This document shows, piece by piece, positions 6,996-12,843 of a stretch of 12,843 nucleotides of DNA. A model generated the notes under the pieces. The model was not told the origin of the DNA and searched no databases. It saw only the letters and a program-made list of their open reading frames with translations. The stretch comes from Phyllobacteriaceae bacterium (GTDB lineage Bacteria > Pseudomonadota > Alphaproteobacteria > Rhizobiales > Devosiaceae): assembly GCA_012799265.1 (NCBI GenBank), contig JAAZLP010000386.1:1-12843 (forward strand), given 5' to 3'. Each line of letters starts with the position of its first letter. Position 1 is the stretch's first letter. Both the position numbers and the translations under genes were made by a program.

Positions 6996-7478
6996 CTAAT
7001 CGCCGCGATGATAGGGATGGCCGGAAAGAATGGTGGTGGTGCGATAAAGCTGCTCTGCCAGCATGATGCGCACCAACTGATGCGGCCAGACCATTGGGGA
7101 GAAGCTGATCGCGAGATCAGCCGAGCGGACAAAGTCCGGATCAATGCCATCGGCCCCGCCAATGACGAAGCTGACGGCCGGGCGACCATCGTCGCGCCAG
7201 CGCTCGATCTGCCCGGCGAAACTTTCCGAGGTGAGGGATTTGCCACGCTCGTCCATCATGACGAGGACGCCTTCGGGCAGGGCGGCGCGCAGGGCCTTGG
7301 CCTCATCGGCCTTTCGGCTGGCGGCAGAGGAGGCGCGGGATTCGGGCAGTTCGATCACGTCAAAGCCGGTGAGGGCCATGGGTTTGCCGCCGCCGGTGGC
7401 GCGGTCGAGATAGCGCCAAACCAGTTCGCGTTCCGGCCCCGATTTCATTCGCCCAATGGCTGCGATGGTGATGCGCAT
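6996..7478 (-). CDS. rlmH: 23S rRNA (pseudouridine1915-N3)-methyltransferase RlmH
   Basis: RlmH is a small SPOUT-fold methyltransferase that uses S-adenosylmethionine to methylate pseudouridine 1915 in helix 69 of 23S rRNA on the assembled 70S ribosome. The 160 residues match the family size (about 155-160). Visible signatures are the start MRITIAAIGRMK, MDERGKSLTSESFA at 75-88, the cofactor loop FVIGGADGID at 104-113, the C-terminal knot FSPMVWPHQLVRIMLAEQLYR at 126-146, and the end GHPYHR. The ATG at 7478 gives the standard N-terminus, though there is no strong Shine-Dalgarno. In related genomes rlmH directly follows rsfS. Here an opposite-strand exporter gene lies between them, so rlmH must have its own promoter in the 66-base gap upstream. 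It is followed after 155 bases by envC. Confidence 0.97.
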   Translation of the reverse strand: MRITIAAIGRMKSGPERELVWRYLDRATGGGKPMALTGFDVIELPESRASSAASRKADEAKALRAALPEGVLVMMDERGKSLTSESFAGQIERWRDDGRPAVSFVIGGADGIDPDFVRSADLAISFSPMVWPHQLVRIMLAEQLYRTTTILSGHPYHRGD

Positions 7479-7505
7479 GGCAAGCGGCTCGACATTCGTA
7501 GAAAA

Positions 7506-7529
7506 CTGATTTAAGTCAGCAGCACTGAC
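7506..7529. promoter_or_regulatory. Overlapping palindromes in the rlmH/exporter divergent gap, possible operator
   Basis: The 66 bases between the divergent starts of rlmH (7478) and the exporter gene (7545) hold two overlapping symmetric sites. CTGATTTAAGTCAG at 7506-7519 is symmetric at 12 of 14 positions, and GTCAG-cagca-CTGAC at 7515-7529 is a perfect 5-base repeat. They sit on a weak candidate promoter for the exporter: TCGACA at 7489-7494 (five of six bases of a -35) and TTAAGT at 7511-7516 (a poor -10, 16 bases later). An operator for a regulator of the exporter, or of both genes, is a reasonable guess. No regulator gene is next to it in this window. Confidence 0.3.
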
Positions 7530-7544
7530 CTAATAGGTGCATCA

Positions 7545-8141
7545 ATGTCATTCGACATTTTCCTGGCGCTGTTGTCGTTCTCCTTTGCCTCTTCGGCAAC
7601 CCCGGGACCGAATAATCTAATGCTGCTGTCCTCTGCGGTGACCTTCGGGTTCCGACGGACCCTGCCGCACATGTTCGGGGTCGCGATCGGATTTACCGTC
7701 TTGCTGCTGGCCGTCGGATCAGGGCTGGGGGCGGTGCTGACGGCGTTTCCGGCCCTGCATGTGATCCTCAAGATCGTTGGCGGCAGCTATCTTGTTTATC
7801 TGGCCTATCGGATTGCCACGTCGAATTCGATTGATGCCGACGAGAAAAAGAATGCAAAGCCACTGAGCTTTCTGGGCGCGGCGGCTTTTCAATGGGCCAA
7901 TCCAAAGGGCTGGGTGATGGCGGTGACGGCCATGGCAACCTATCCCGACCCTGCCAATTACTGGCCGAGCATGGTTCTGGTCGCGGTCATTTTTGGCTTG
8001 GTGAACCTGCCCAGCATCACAATCTGGACCGTGGCGGGCGTGGTATTGCGCAATTGGCTGGCCGATCCGGTGCGGCTGCGCATCTTCAACATCACCATGG
8101 CGGTGCTGCTGGTCGCGAGCCTCTGGCCGATGCTGCGCTGA
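7545..8141 (+). CDS. LysE/RhtB-family amino acid exporter
   Basis: This inner-membrane transporter of 198 residues belongs to the LysE/RhtB family, which exports amino acids such as lysine, homoserine, threonine or their analogues using the proton gradient. The N-terminus carries the family motif ATPGPNNLML at 18-27, and NPKGW is at 119-123. Hydrophobic helices are seen at about 4-26, 42-66, 70-92, 110-130, 142-166 and 178-196, giving the usual six. The loop at 92-107 is charged (DADEKKNAK). The ATG has AGGTG five bases upstream. It is the only intact + strand gene inside a long minus-strand block and separates rsfS from rlmH, which are normally neighbours. A hand count of part of the gene gives about 58% GC, a little below its neighbours, which is too small a difference to prove transfer. 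The substrate cannot be told from the sequence. Confidence 0.93.
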   Translation: MSFDIFLALLSFSFASSATPGPNNLMLLSSAVTFGFRRTLPHMFGVAIGFTVLLLAVGSGLGAVLTAFPALHVILKIVGGSYLVYLAYRIATSNSIDADEKKNAKPLSFLGAAAFQWANPKGWVMAVTAMATYPDPANYWPSMVLVAVIFGLVNLPSITIWTVAGVVLRNWLADPVRLRIFNITMAVLLVASLWPMLR

Positions 8142-8146
8142 GAACG

Positions 8147-8170
8147 CGGAGCCTTCCAAGGAAAGCTCCG
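8147..8170. terminator. Hairpin between the convergent exporter and rsfS genes
   Basis: In the 46-base gap between the two stop codons, CGGAGC (8147-8152) pairs with GCTCCG (8165-8170). After one C/A mismatch, TTC pairs with GAA around a CAAG loop. The hairpin is nearly symmetric and could end transcription from both sides. There is no clear T run on either strand, so an intrinsic terminator is likely by position but imperfect in form. Confidence 0.5.
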
Positions 8171-8187
8171 GTCAGAATGCGAATTGC

Positions 8188-8580
8188 TTAGTGCTGATCG
8201 GCCGCGAAATCGGCCTGCCACATCTTTTCGATCGAGTAGAACTCGCGCACTTCCGGGCGGAAGATGTGTACGATGACGTCACCGGCATCAACCAGAACCC
8301 AGTCAGCATGGGTCAGGCCTTCGACGCGCGGCTTGCCGTGACCGTTGTCGCGCAGGGCGGTGATCAGCTGATCGGCAACGGCCGCGACATGACGATGCGA
8401 GCGGCCAGAGGTGACCACCATGTGGTCAGCCAGAGACGACTTGCCAGTGATGTCCACCGAAACCGTATCTTCGGCCTTGGCGTCATCGAGGGTGTCGAGG
8501 ATGAGGTCGATCAGGGGCTTCTGCGAGGCAACCACGGGGGCGCCGGAAGCCGGGGCGGTATTTTCGGGCAGCGCGGCCAT
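8188..8580 (-). CDS. rsfS: Ribosomal silencing factor RsfS
   Basis: RsfS binds ribosomal protein L14 (uL14) on the 50S subunit and blocks joining with 30S, lowering translation when nutrients are short. From the ATG at 8580 it has 130 residues. After a variable tail of about 20 residues, the DUF143 domain runs from about 22 to 122: LIDLILDTLDDAKAEDTVSVDI, KSSLADHMVVTSGRSHRHVAA, the typical GLTHADWVLVDAGDVIVHIF at 88-107, and REFYSIEKMW. Longer in-frame starts exist at 8601 and 8703. I chose 8580 because it has GGAAGG upstream and gives the usual length, while the extra residues do not resemble the family. In many genomes nadD precedes rsfS directly, as here, though with a 185-base gap that suggests a separate promoter. 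rlmH normally follows but is displaced by the exporter gene. Confidence 0.93.
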   Translation of the reverse strand: MAALPENTAPASGAPVVASQKPLIDLILDTLDDAKAEDTVSVDITGKSSLADHMVVTSGRSHRHVAAVADQLITALRDNGHGKPRVEGLTHADWVLVDAGDVIVHIFRPEVREFYSIEKMWQADFAADQH

Positions 8581-8717
8581 CAGAAGCGGCCTTCCGCCCA
8601 TGCGAGAGCATGGGTCATGCGAAAGATAAAAATCCTTGGTTGTTGATCGGAATGTAGCGGCGTCGTGACAACGGCAAGCCGACTGTTCCTGTTCCGGTGA
8701 CAATGATCACTGGCGCA

Positions 8718-8746
8718 AATATGCGCTTTTGCGGCGCATTCTGCAA
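8718..8746 (-). promoter_or_regulatory. Candidate sigma-70-type promoter of rsfS, overlapping small inverted repeats
   Basis: In the 185 bases between nadD and rsfS, the minus strand reads TTGCAG (8746-8741) and, 17 bases later, CATATT (8723-8718). These match the -35 and -10 consensus at three and four of six bases. The -10 lies about 140 bases before the chosen rsfS ATG. The same place holds ATGCGC (8721-8726) pairing with GCGCAT (8734-8739), and GCGCA (8713-8717) pairing with TGCGC (8722-8726), so a weak nadD terminator is an alternative reading. I see nothing else in this gap. Confidence 0.28.
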
Positions 8747-8765
8747 GGTCGGCGCAGAAAAAGGG

Positions 8766-9395
8766 TTATTTAGCCTTTGCCGATGCGCGGATAGCGCTGG
8801 AGGAGAGCGTCGACTGGCGGCCACGGAGATAAATCCAGGCGGGCGGCGGCATGGTGGCGAGGAGGGCAGGCCTGGCTTCGTCGATCTGCGCATAGTCCAG
8901 CACATTGGCCGCGCGGGAGGCGAGCGCCCGATGGGCAGAGCCGGGGCGGACATAGACGGCGATTGGCAGGCGACGGGCAATGTCGCGCCAGCGCTGCCAG
9001 CGATGGAAGTCGGCGAGGCTATCGGCGCCCATGATCCAGACAAAGCGGCGGCCGGGCAGGGAGGAGGTCAGGAAATCGACCGTCTGCCAAGTATAGGAAA
9101 AGCCTTTTGCGGCCTCAAAGCCGGTGACGCGGATGCGCGGGTCGCGGATGGCGGCGCGGGCGGCGAGAACGCGCTGCTCCAGTGACGGCAGGTTGGAATT
9201 GTCCTTGAGGGGATTGCCGGGGGTGACGAGCACCCAGAGAGCGTCGAGCTGGAGACGGCGGAGGGTTTCCTCCATCACCAGCAAATGGCCGTCATGGATG
9301 GGATTGAAACTGCCGCCGAAGAGGCCGATCCGTATGCCGGGGGCGGAGGGCGGGATTTCGGTTATGCCGGGGATGCGGAGCTTTGGGCGGAGCAT
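8766..9395 (-). CDS. nadD: Nicotinate-nucleotide adenylyltransferase NadD
   Basis: NadD transfers AMP from ATP to nicotinate mononucleotide, giving deamido-NAD in the NAD synthesis pathway in the cytosol. The 209 residues match the family. The nucleotidyltransferase signature is clear: IGLFGGSFNPIHDGHL at 23-38 with the catalytic His34/His37 pair. VTPGNPLKD is at 57-65 and IMGADSLADFHRW at 121-133. The ISSTxIR-like motif reads SSSAIR at 198-203. The N-terminal extension of about 20 residues before the first strand is common in alphaproteobacteria. The ATG at 9395 is the only ATG before the core, but it has no good Shine-Dalgarno. A long palindromic repeat lies 26 bases upstream, between proA and nadD, so nadD mRNA may carry that structure in its leader. 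Confidence 0.96.
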   Translation of the reverse strand: MLRPKLRIPGITEIPPSAPGIRIGLFGGSFNPIHDGHLLVMEETLRRLQLDALWVLVTPGNPLKDNSNLPSLEQRVLAARAAIRDPRIRVTGFEAAKGFSYTWQTVDFLTSSLPGRRFVWIMGADSLADFHRWQRWRDIARRLPIAVYVRPGSAHRALASRAANVLDYAQIDEARPALLATMPPPAWIYLRGRQSTLSSSAIRASAKAK

Positions 9396-9420
9396 TTTAG
9401 GACCGGGGCTCCGGAAGATA

Positions 9421-9535
9421 CCCCCACCCGACCTCCCCCTGAAGGAGGGGGAGGGGGGAGCCGGTGAAATTGGCGATACTTTGCCCCAGGCACAGATGGG
9501 CCCCTCCCCCGTTACCGGGGGAGGTTGGGTGGGGG
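9421..9535. repeat. 115-bp nested palindromic GC-rich intergenic repeat
   Basis: The outer arms at 9421-9439 (CCCCCACCCGACCTCCCCC) and 9517-9535 (GGGGGAGGTTGGGTGGGGG) are complementary at 18 of 19 positions, and the exception is a G-T pair. Inside, GGGGGAGGGG (9447-9456) is perfectly complementary to CCCCTCCCCC (9501-9510). Each half can also fold alone: CTCCCCC/GGGGGAG in the left half, and CCTCCCCC-gttacc-GGGGGAGG in the right half. The middle (about 9460-9497) is ordinary sequence. From memory, such CCCCCACCC...GGGTGGGGG elements occur in many copies between genes in Hyphomicrobiales and related alphaproteobacteria. They behave like non-autonomous palindromic repeats. It fills most of the 162-base proA-nadD gap, and there is no transposase. 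Confidence 0.85.
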
Positions 9536-9557
9536 CGGTGCGGGGCAGCGCCGCTGA

Positions 9558-10841
9558 TCAAGGGCGCAGCTGGCCGTTGCCGCGGACGCGGTATTTGAAG
9601 CTGGTGAGCTGTTCGACGCCGACCGGGCCGCGGGCATGCATCTTTCCGGTGGCGATGCCGATCTCGCCGCCAAAACCAAATTCACCGCCATCGGAGAACT
9701 GGGTCGAGGCGTTGTGCATGAGCACCGCGCTGTCGATCTCGTTGAAGAACTTTTCGACCACTGCCGGGTCCTCAGCGATGATCGCCTCGGTGTGGTGGCT
9801 GGAATAGTGCTCGATGTGGTCGATGGCGGCCTGGGCGCTGTCGACGACCTTCACCGAAATGATGGCGTCTTCATATTCGGTCTTCCAATCCTCTTCGGTG
9901 GCAGGATTGGCGGTGGGGATCAGCGCGCGGACAGTCTCGTCGCCACGAATCTCGCAGCCCTTGGCGGCGAGGGCCTCAACGATGGGTTTGAGATGGGTGC
10001 CGACCACGTCCTTGTGGACGAGCAGGGTTTCAGCGGCACCGCAAATGCCGGTGCGGCGCATCTTGGCGTTGAGGGTGACGGCGACGGCTTTGTCGAGATC
10101 AGCAGACGCGTCGATATAGACGTGCACGAGGCCCTCAAGGTGCGAGAAAACCGGCACGCGGGCTTCGTTCTGAACGCGGCTCACCAGCGACTTGCCGCCG
10201 CGCGGGATGATGACGTCGATATTGCCATCGAGGCCCTTGAGCATTTCGCCCACGGCTGCGCGGTCCGTGGTGGGCACGAGCTGGACGCATTCGACGGGGA
10301 GACCGGCGAGGTGCAGGCCATCGAGAAGGCATTCCACAATGGCGCGGGACGAATGGAAGCTGTCCGAGCCGCCGCGGAGGATCACGGCATTGCCCGACTT
10401 GATGCAGAGCGCGCCGGCATCGGCGGTTACATTGGGGCGGGATTCAAAGATGACGCCGATGACGCCGAGCGGGGTGCGCACGCGTTCGATGTGAAGGCCG
10501 TTGGGGCGGTCCCATTCGGAAATGACGGCGCCGACCGGATCGGGCTGGGCGGCAATGGTTTTGACCGCCTCGATGATGCCGTCGATGCGCGCATCGTTGA
10601 GCAGGAGCCGGTCGAGGAAGGCGCCGGAGATGCCCTTTTCCTTGGCTGCCGCCATATCGAGTTCATTGGCGGCGAGGATTTTCTTGCGGTGCGCATTGAT
10701 GGCGCCGGCGGCGGTGAGGAGGGCGGTGTTCTTCTGCTCGGCCGTTGCGATGGCGAGGGCGCGCGCGCCGATGCGGGCGTTGCGGCCCAGCTCGGCCATG
10801 ATCGCGGAAATGTCCTCGGTGGTGTTTTCGAGGGCGCTCAT
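9558..10841 (-). CDS. proA: Glutamate-5-semialdehyde dehydrogenase (gamma-glutamyl phosphate reductase) ProA
   Basis: ProA reduces gamma-glutamyl phosphate with NADPH to glutamate-5-semialdehyde, which cyclises and is then reduced to proline. The 427 residues match the family. Motifs in order are RTPLGVIGVIFESRPNVTADA at 122-142, KSGNAVILRGGSD at 148-160, IIPRGGKSLV at 211-220 and EGLVHVYID at 236-244. The catalytic Cys267 lies in MRRTGICGAAETLLVH. Further motifs are EDAIISVKVVDS at 324-335, HYSSHHTEAI at 345-354, NASTQFSDGGEFGFGGEIGI at 377-396, and RGPVGVEQLT near the end. The ATG overlaps the proB stop as ATGA (10838-10841), which indicates translational coupling of the two enzymes that pass on the unstable gamma-glutamyl phosphate. 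Confidence 0.98.
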   Translation of the reverse strand: MSALENTTEDISAIMAELGRNARIGARALAIATAEQKNTALLTAAGAINAHRKKILAANELDMAAAKEKGISGAFLDRLLLNDARIDGIIEAVKTIAAQPDPVGAVISEWDRPNGLHIERVRTPLGVIGVIFESRPNVTADAGALCIKSGNAVILRGGSDSFHSSRAIVECLLDGLHLAGLPVECVQLVPTTDRAAVGEMLKGLDGNIDVIIPRGGKSLVSRVQNEARVPVFSHLEGLVHVYIDASADLDKAVAVTLNAKMRRTGICGAAETLLVHKDVVGTHLKPIVEALAAKGCEIRGDETVRALIPTANPATEEDWKTEYEDAIISVKVVDSAQAAIDHIEHYSSHHTEAIIAEDPAVVEKFFNEIDSAVLMHNASTQFSDGGEFGFGGEIGIATGKMHARGPVGVEQLTSFKYRVRGNGQLRP

Positions 10842-11974
10842 TCAACTTCCTCCGTGGTGCTGACCAGCACCAGATTGTCGCGATGGACCATTTCGGAGCG
10901 GTTGCCCACGCCGATCAGGTCACCGATGAATTCACTGCGCTTGCCCATGACGAGCCGCGCGTCGTCGCTGTCGAGACCCGCAAGACCGCGGGCAATCTCG
11001 CGGCCCTCCGGGTCGGTAATGGAAACCGTGTCGCCGCGCTCAAAGGTACCTGAAATCTTGGTGACACCGATGGGCAGGAGCGAGCGGCCCTGACGCAGCG
11101 CGCGCACGGCACCGGCATCGAGCTGCAGCTTGCCGGCAACGGCGAGCGTGCCGAGAATCCAGCGTTTGCGGGACTGGGCGCGGGCGGTTGAGGCTTTGAA
11201 GAGGGTATGGAGCCCGCCTTCGGTGAGACGACGCAGCGGATGCGGTTCGGTGCCCTTGGCGATGATCATGGCGGTACCGGCCAGGGTCGCGATCTTGCCG
11301 GCTTCAACCTTGGTGGTCATGCCGCCGCGCGAGAGATGGCTCGCCGCGCCACCGGCCATGGCTTCGATGGCGGGGGTGATGGCGTCGACCACGGGGATAT
11401 GGGCGGCGTTCGGGTCCTTGGCGGGTGGGGCCGTATAGAGACCGTCGATATCTGAGAGAAGGATCAGGAGATCCGCCTCGATCATGGTCGCAACGCGGGC
11501 CGAGAGACGGTCATTGTCGCCATAGCGGATTTCCGCGGTGGCAACGCTGTCGTTCTCGTTGATGATCGGCACGGCCCCCAGACTCAGCAGCGTCTGGATG
11601 GTCGTCCGCGCATTGAGGAAGTAGCGGCGCTCTTCGGTGATATTGGGCGTGATGAGGATCTGGCCGGTGACGATCTGGTGGCGGCCAAGGGCGTCCGCCC
11701 AGGCCTGGGAGAGCGCGATCTGGCCGGCGCTGGCGGCAGCCTGAGACTGTTCCAGCGTCAGGGTCAGGGCGGAAAGGCCGAGCAGGCTCCGGCCAAGCGC
11801 GATGGCGCCGGAGGAGACGATGACCACCTCCCGGCCTTCAGCCTTGAGCGCAGCGATGTCCTCAGCCAGCTGGGCCAGCCACTCGGCGCGCAGCTTGCCG
11901 GCCTTGTCGACGAGCAGCGCCGAGCCGATCTTGATGGTTATGCGGCGATAGGCCGAAAGCGGGTTCTGGGTCAC
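10838..11974 (-). CDS. proB: Glutamate 5-kinase ProB
   Basis: ProB phosphorylates glutamate with ATP to gamma-glutamyl phosphate, the first and proline-inhibited step of proline synthesis. The 378 residues contain an amino acid kinase domain at about 8-258 and a C-terminal PUA domain at about 278-368. Visible motifs are RITIKIGSALL at 11-21, VIVSSGAIALGR at 51-62, VPIINENDSV at 135-144, YGDNDRLSARVA at 151-162, LLSDIDGLYT at 172-181, and GGMTTKVEAGKIAT at 217-230. The gene starts with GTG, since no ATG is available before the obgE stop. AAGGG at 11985-11989 is a slightly distant Shine-Dalgarno. The gap to obgE is 31 bases, so proB and proA are probably cotranscribed with obgE, a common order in Rhizobiales. 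A 6-base inverted repeat, CCTGAT/ATCAGG (11991-12010), spans the obgE stop. Confidence 0.98.
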   Translation of the reverse strand: MTQNPLSAYRRITIKIGSALLVDKAGKLRAEWLAQLAEDIAALKAEGREVVIVSSGAIALGRSLLGLSALTLTLEQSQAAASAGQIALSQAWADALGRHQIVTGQILITPNITEERRYFLNARTTIQTLLSLGAVPIINENDSVATAEIRYGDNDRLSARVATMIEADLLILLSDIDGLYTAPPAKDPNAAHIPVVDAITPAIEAMAGGAASHLSRGGMTTKVEAGKIATLAGTAMIIAKGTEPHPLRRLTEGGLHTLFKASTARAQSRKRWILGTLAVAGKLQLDAGAVRALRQGRSLLPIGVTKISGTFERGDTVSITDPEGREIARGLAGLDSDDARLVMGKRSEFIGDLIGVGNRSEMVHRDNLVLVSTTEEVE

Positions 11975-12005
11975 TTGCGATATGCCCTTGCCTGATGCTG
12001 CGCGA

Positions 12006-12843
12006 TCAGGGGGTCCATTTGGGTTCGATCTTGCGGCGTTCGGCCTCGTCGGCCTCGGCCTTTTGGGTGTCGAGAATGTTGAGCACGTCGTAGAGCACCT
12101 GCTCTACGCCCTGGCCGGTGACGCCGGAAACCAGACGCACGGTGGCCTTGCTGGCCTTCTTGAGCGCCTTGACCTTGGCGTCGATCTCTTCCTCGGTTAG
12201 CGCATCGACCTTGTTGAGGACGACGATCTCTTCCTTGTCGGCGAGCACGTCCGCATAGGCAGCGAGTTCGTAGCGCACGGCCTTATAGACATGGGCGACA
12301 TCTTCATTGGTGCCATCGATGAGATGGATGAGGACATTGCAGCGCTCGATATGGCCGAGGAAACGGTCACCGATGCCGATGCCTTCGCTGGCGCCTTCAA
12401 TGAGCCCCGGAATGTCGGCGAGGACGAATTCACGCTCGCCAATCCGCACAACGCCCAGATTGGGGTGGAGCGTGGTGAAGGGGTAATCGGCAATCTTCGG
12501 CTTGGCCGCGGAAACGGCGGCGAGGAAGGTCGACTTGCCGGCATTGGGCTGACCGACGAGACCGGCGTCCGCGATCAGCTTGAGGCGCAGCCAGATGCCC
12601 TTTTCGATGCCTTCCTGGCCCGGATTGGCGCGGCGGGGCGCCTGATTGGAGGAGGTCTTGAAATAGGCATTGCCGAAGCCGCCATTGCCGCCCTTGAGCA
12701 GCACGACGCGCTGGCCGACTTCGGTGAAGTCGGCGATCAGCGTTTCCCCGTCATCCTCAAAGATCTGCGTGCCCAGCGGCACCTTCAGGACGATGTCGGC
12801 GCCATCGGCACCGGTGCGGTTCTGGCCCATGCCGTGGGTGCCC
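12006..12843 (-). CDS. obgE: Obg-family GTPase ObgE (CgtA), 5' end outside the window
   Basis: Obg is an essential GTPase that binds the 50S subunit late in assembly and links growth to the GTP and (p)ppGpp level. The frame is open to the right edge (visible GTHGMGQNRTG), so the Met codon at 12830 is internal and roughly the first 70 residues are missing. Counting from that Met, the end of the glycine-rich Obg fold is seen at 1-80 (VPLGTQIFED, LLKGGNGGFGNAYFKTSSNQ). The G domain has G1 GQPNAGKST at 93-101, switch I YPFTT at 116-120, G3 DIPGL at 139-143, G4 NKVD at 206-209 and a G5-like SGVTG at 235-239. The protein ends soon after the G domain (RRKIEPKWTP), without a long C-terminal OCT domain, as is usual in alphaproteobacteria. 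It leads the minus-strand obgE-proB-proA unit. Confidence 0.97.
   Translation of the reverse strand, partial: GTHGMGQNRTGADGADIVLKVPLGTQIFEDDGETLIADFTEVGQRVVLLKGGNGGFGNAYFKTSSNQAPRRANPGQEGIEKGIWLRLKLIADAGLVGQPNAGKSTFLAAVSAAKPKIADYPFTTLHPNLGVVRIGEREFVLADIPGLIEGASEGIGIGDRFLGHIERCNVLIHLIDGTNEDVAHVYKAVRYELAAYADVLADKEEIVVLNKVDALTEEEIDAKVKALKKASKATVRLVSGVTGQGVEQVLYDVLNILDTQKAEADEAERRKIEPKWTP

Noticed and set aside
8581..8703. Longer rsfS starts at 8601 and 8703.
   Set aside because: The added residues do not look like RsfS and lack a good Shine-Dalgarno, while GGAAGG precedes the 8580 start.
9636..11093. A 485-codon open frame on the + strand opposite proA and the end of proB.
   Set aside because: It lies fully antisense to clear proA/proB genes, resembles no family I know, and is the expected open antisense frame of a GC-rich gene.
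1..12843. tRNA genes, rRNA, CRISPR arrays, transposases or phage genes.
   Set aside because: The intergenic gaps are short, and none holds a recognisable tRNA fold, direct-repeat array or mobile-element gene.

Overview
The window looks like chromosomal DNA of a GC-rich alphaproteobacterium of the order Hyphomicrobiales (Rhizobiales). A Devosia-like relative is my best guess, but I cannot confirm the genus. The evidence is the gene order obgE-proB-proA-nadD-rsfS-rlmH-envC-ctpA-divergent polysaccharide deacetylase-rppH, which is the usual arrangement in that order. The alphaproteobacterial character of the proteins and a palindromic G/C-rich intergenic repeat agree with it.

Layout. At the left edge, on the + strand, is the 3' part of a membrane chemoreceptor gene (about 2-1585). 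Its stop codon overlaps tail-to-tail with the stop of a minus-strand gene. Everything else is on the minus strand except one LysE/RhtB-family exporter gene (7545-8141). Read in the minus direction from the right edge, the genes are: obgE (5' end beyond the window), proB and proA (4-base overlap), a 115-bp palindromic repeat, nadD, rsfS, the oppositely oriented exporter, rlmH, envC-like, ctpA, a YibQ/DUF610-type divergent polysaccharide deacetylase, rppH, and an aspartate/glutamate racemase-family gene.

How the genes work together. obgE, rsfS and rlmH all act on the large ribosomal subunit: an assembly GTPase, a silencing factor and a 23S rRNA methyltransferase. proB and proA make the first two steps of proline synthesis, and nadD adds the adenylyl group in NAD synthesis. 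The envC-ctpA-deacetylase group is a cell-envelope block. Here the LytM domain of the EnvC-like protein and the deacetylase fold both seem to have lost their metal-binding residues, while the CtpA protease between them keeps its catalytic Ser/Lys. rppH (mRNA 5'-end hydrolysis) and the racemase gene follow with very short gaps and are probably cotranscribed with this block.

The window is mostly housekeeping, and I see no mobile element, phage gene, CRISPR array, RNA gene or obviously new defence or biosynthetic system. The points worth a second look are mainly at intergenic and active-site level: the nested palindromic repeat before nadD, a three-way-junction fold and a TTAA-type palindrome between rlmH and envC, a stem-loop before the deacetylase gene, the Thr/Cys active-site pair of the racemase, the two apparent pseudoenzymes flanking CtpA, and the exporter gene that splits a conserved gene run. 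All intergenic gaps are shorter than 200 bases, and each of the longer ones is described.
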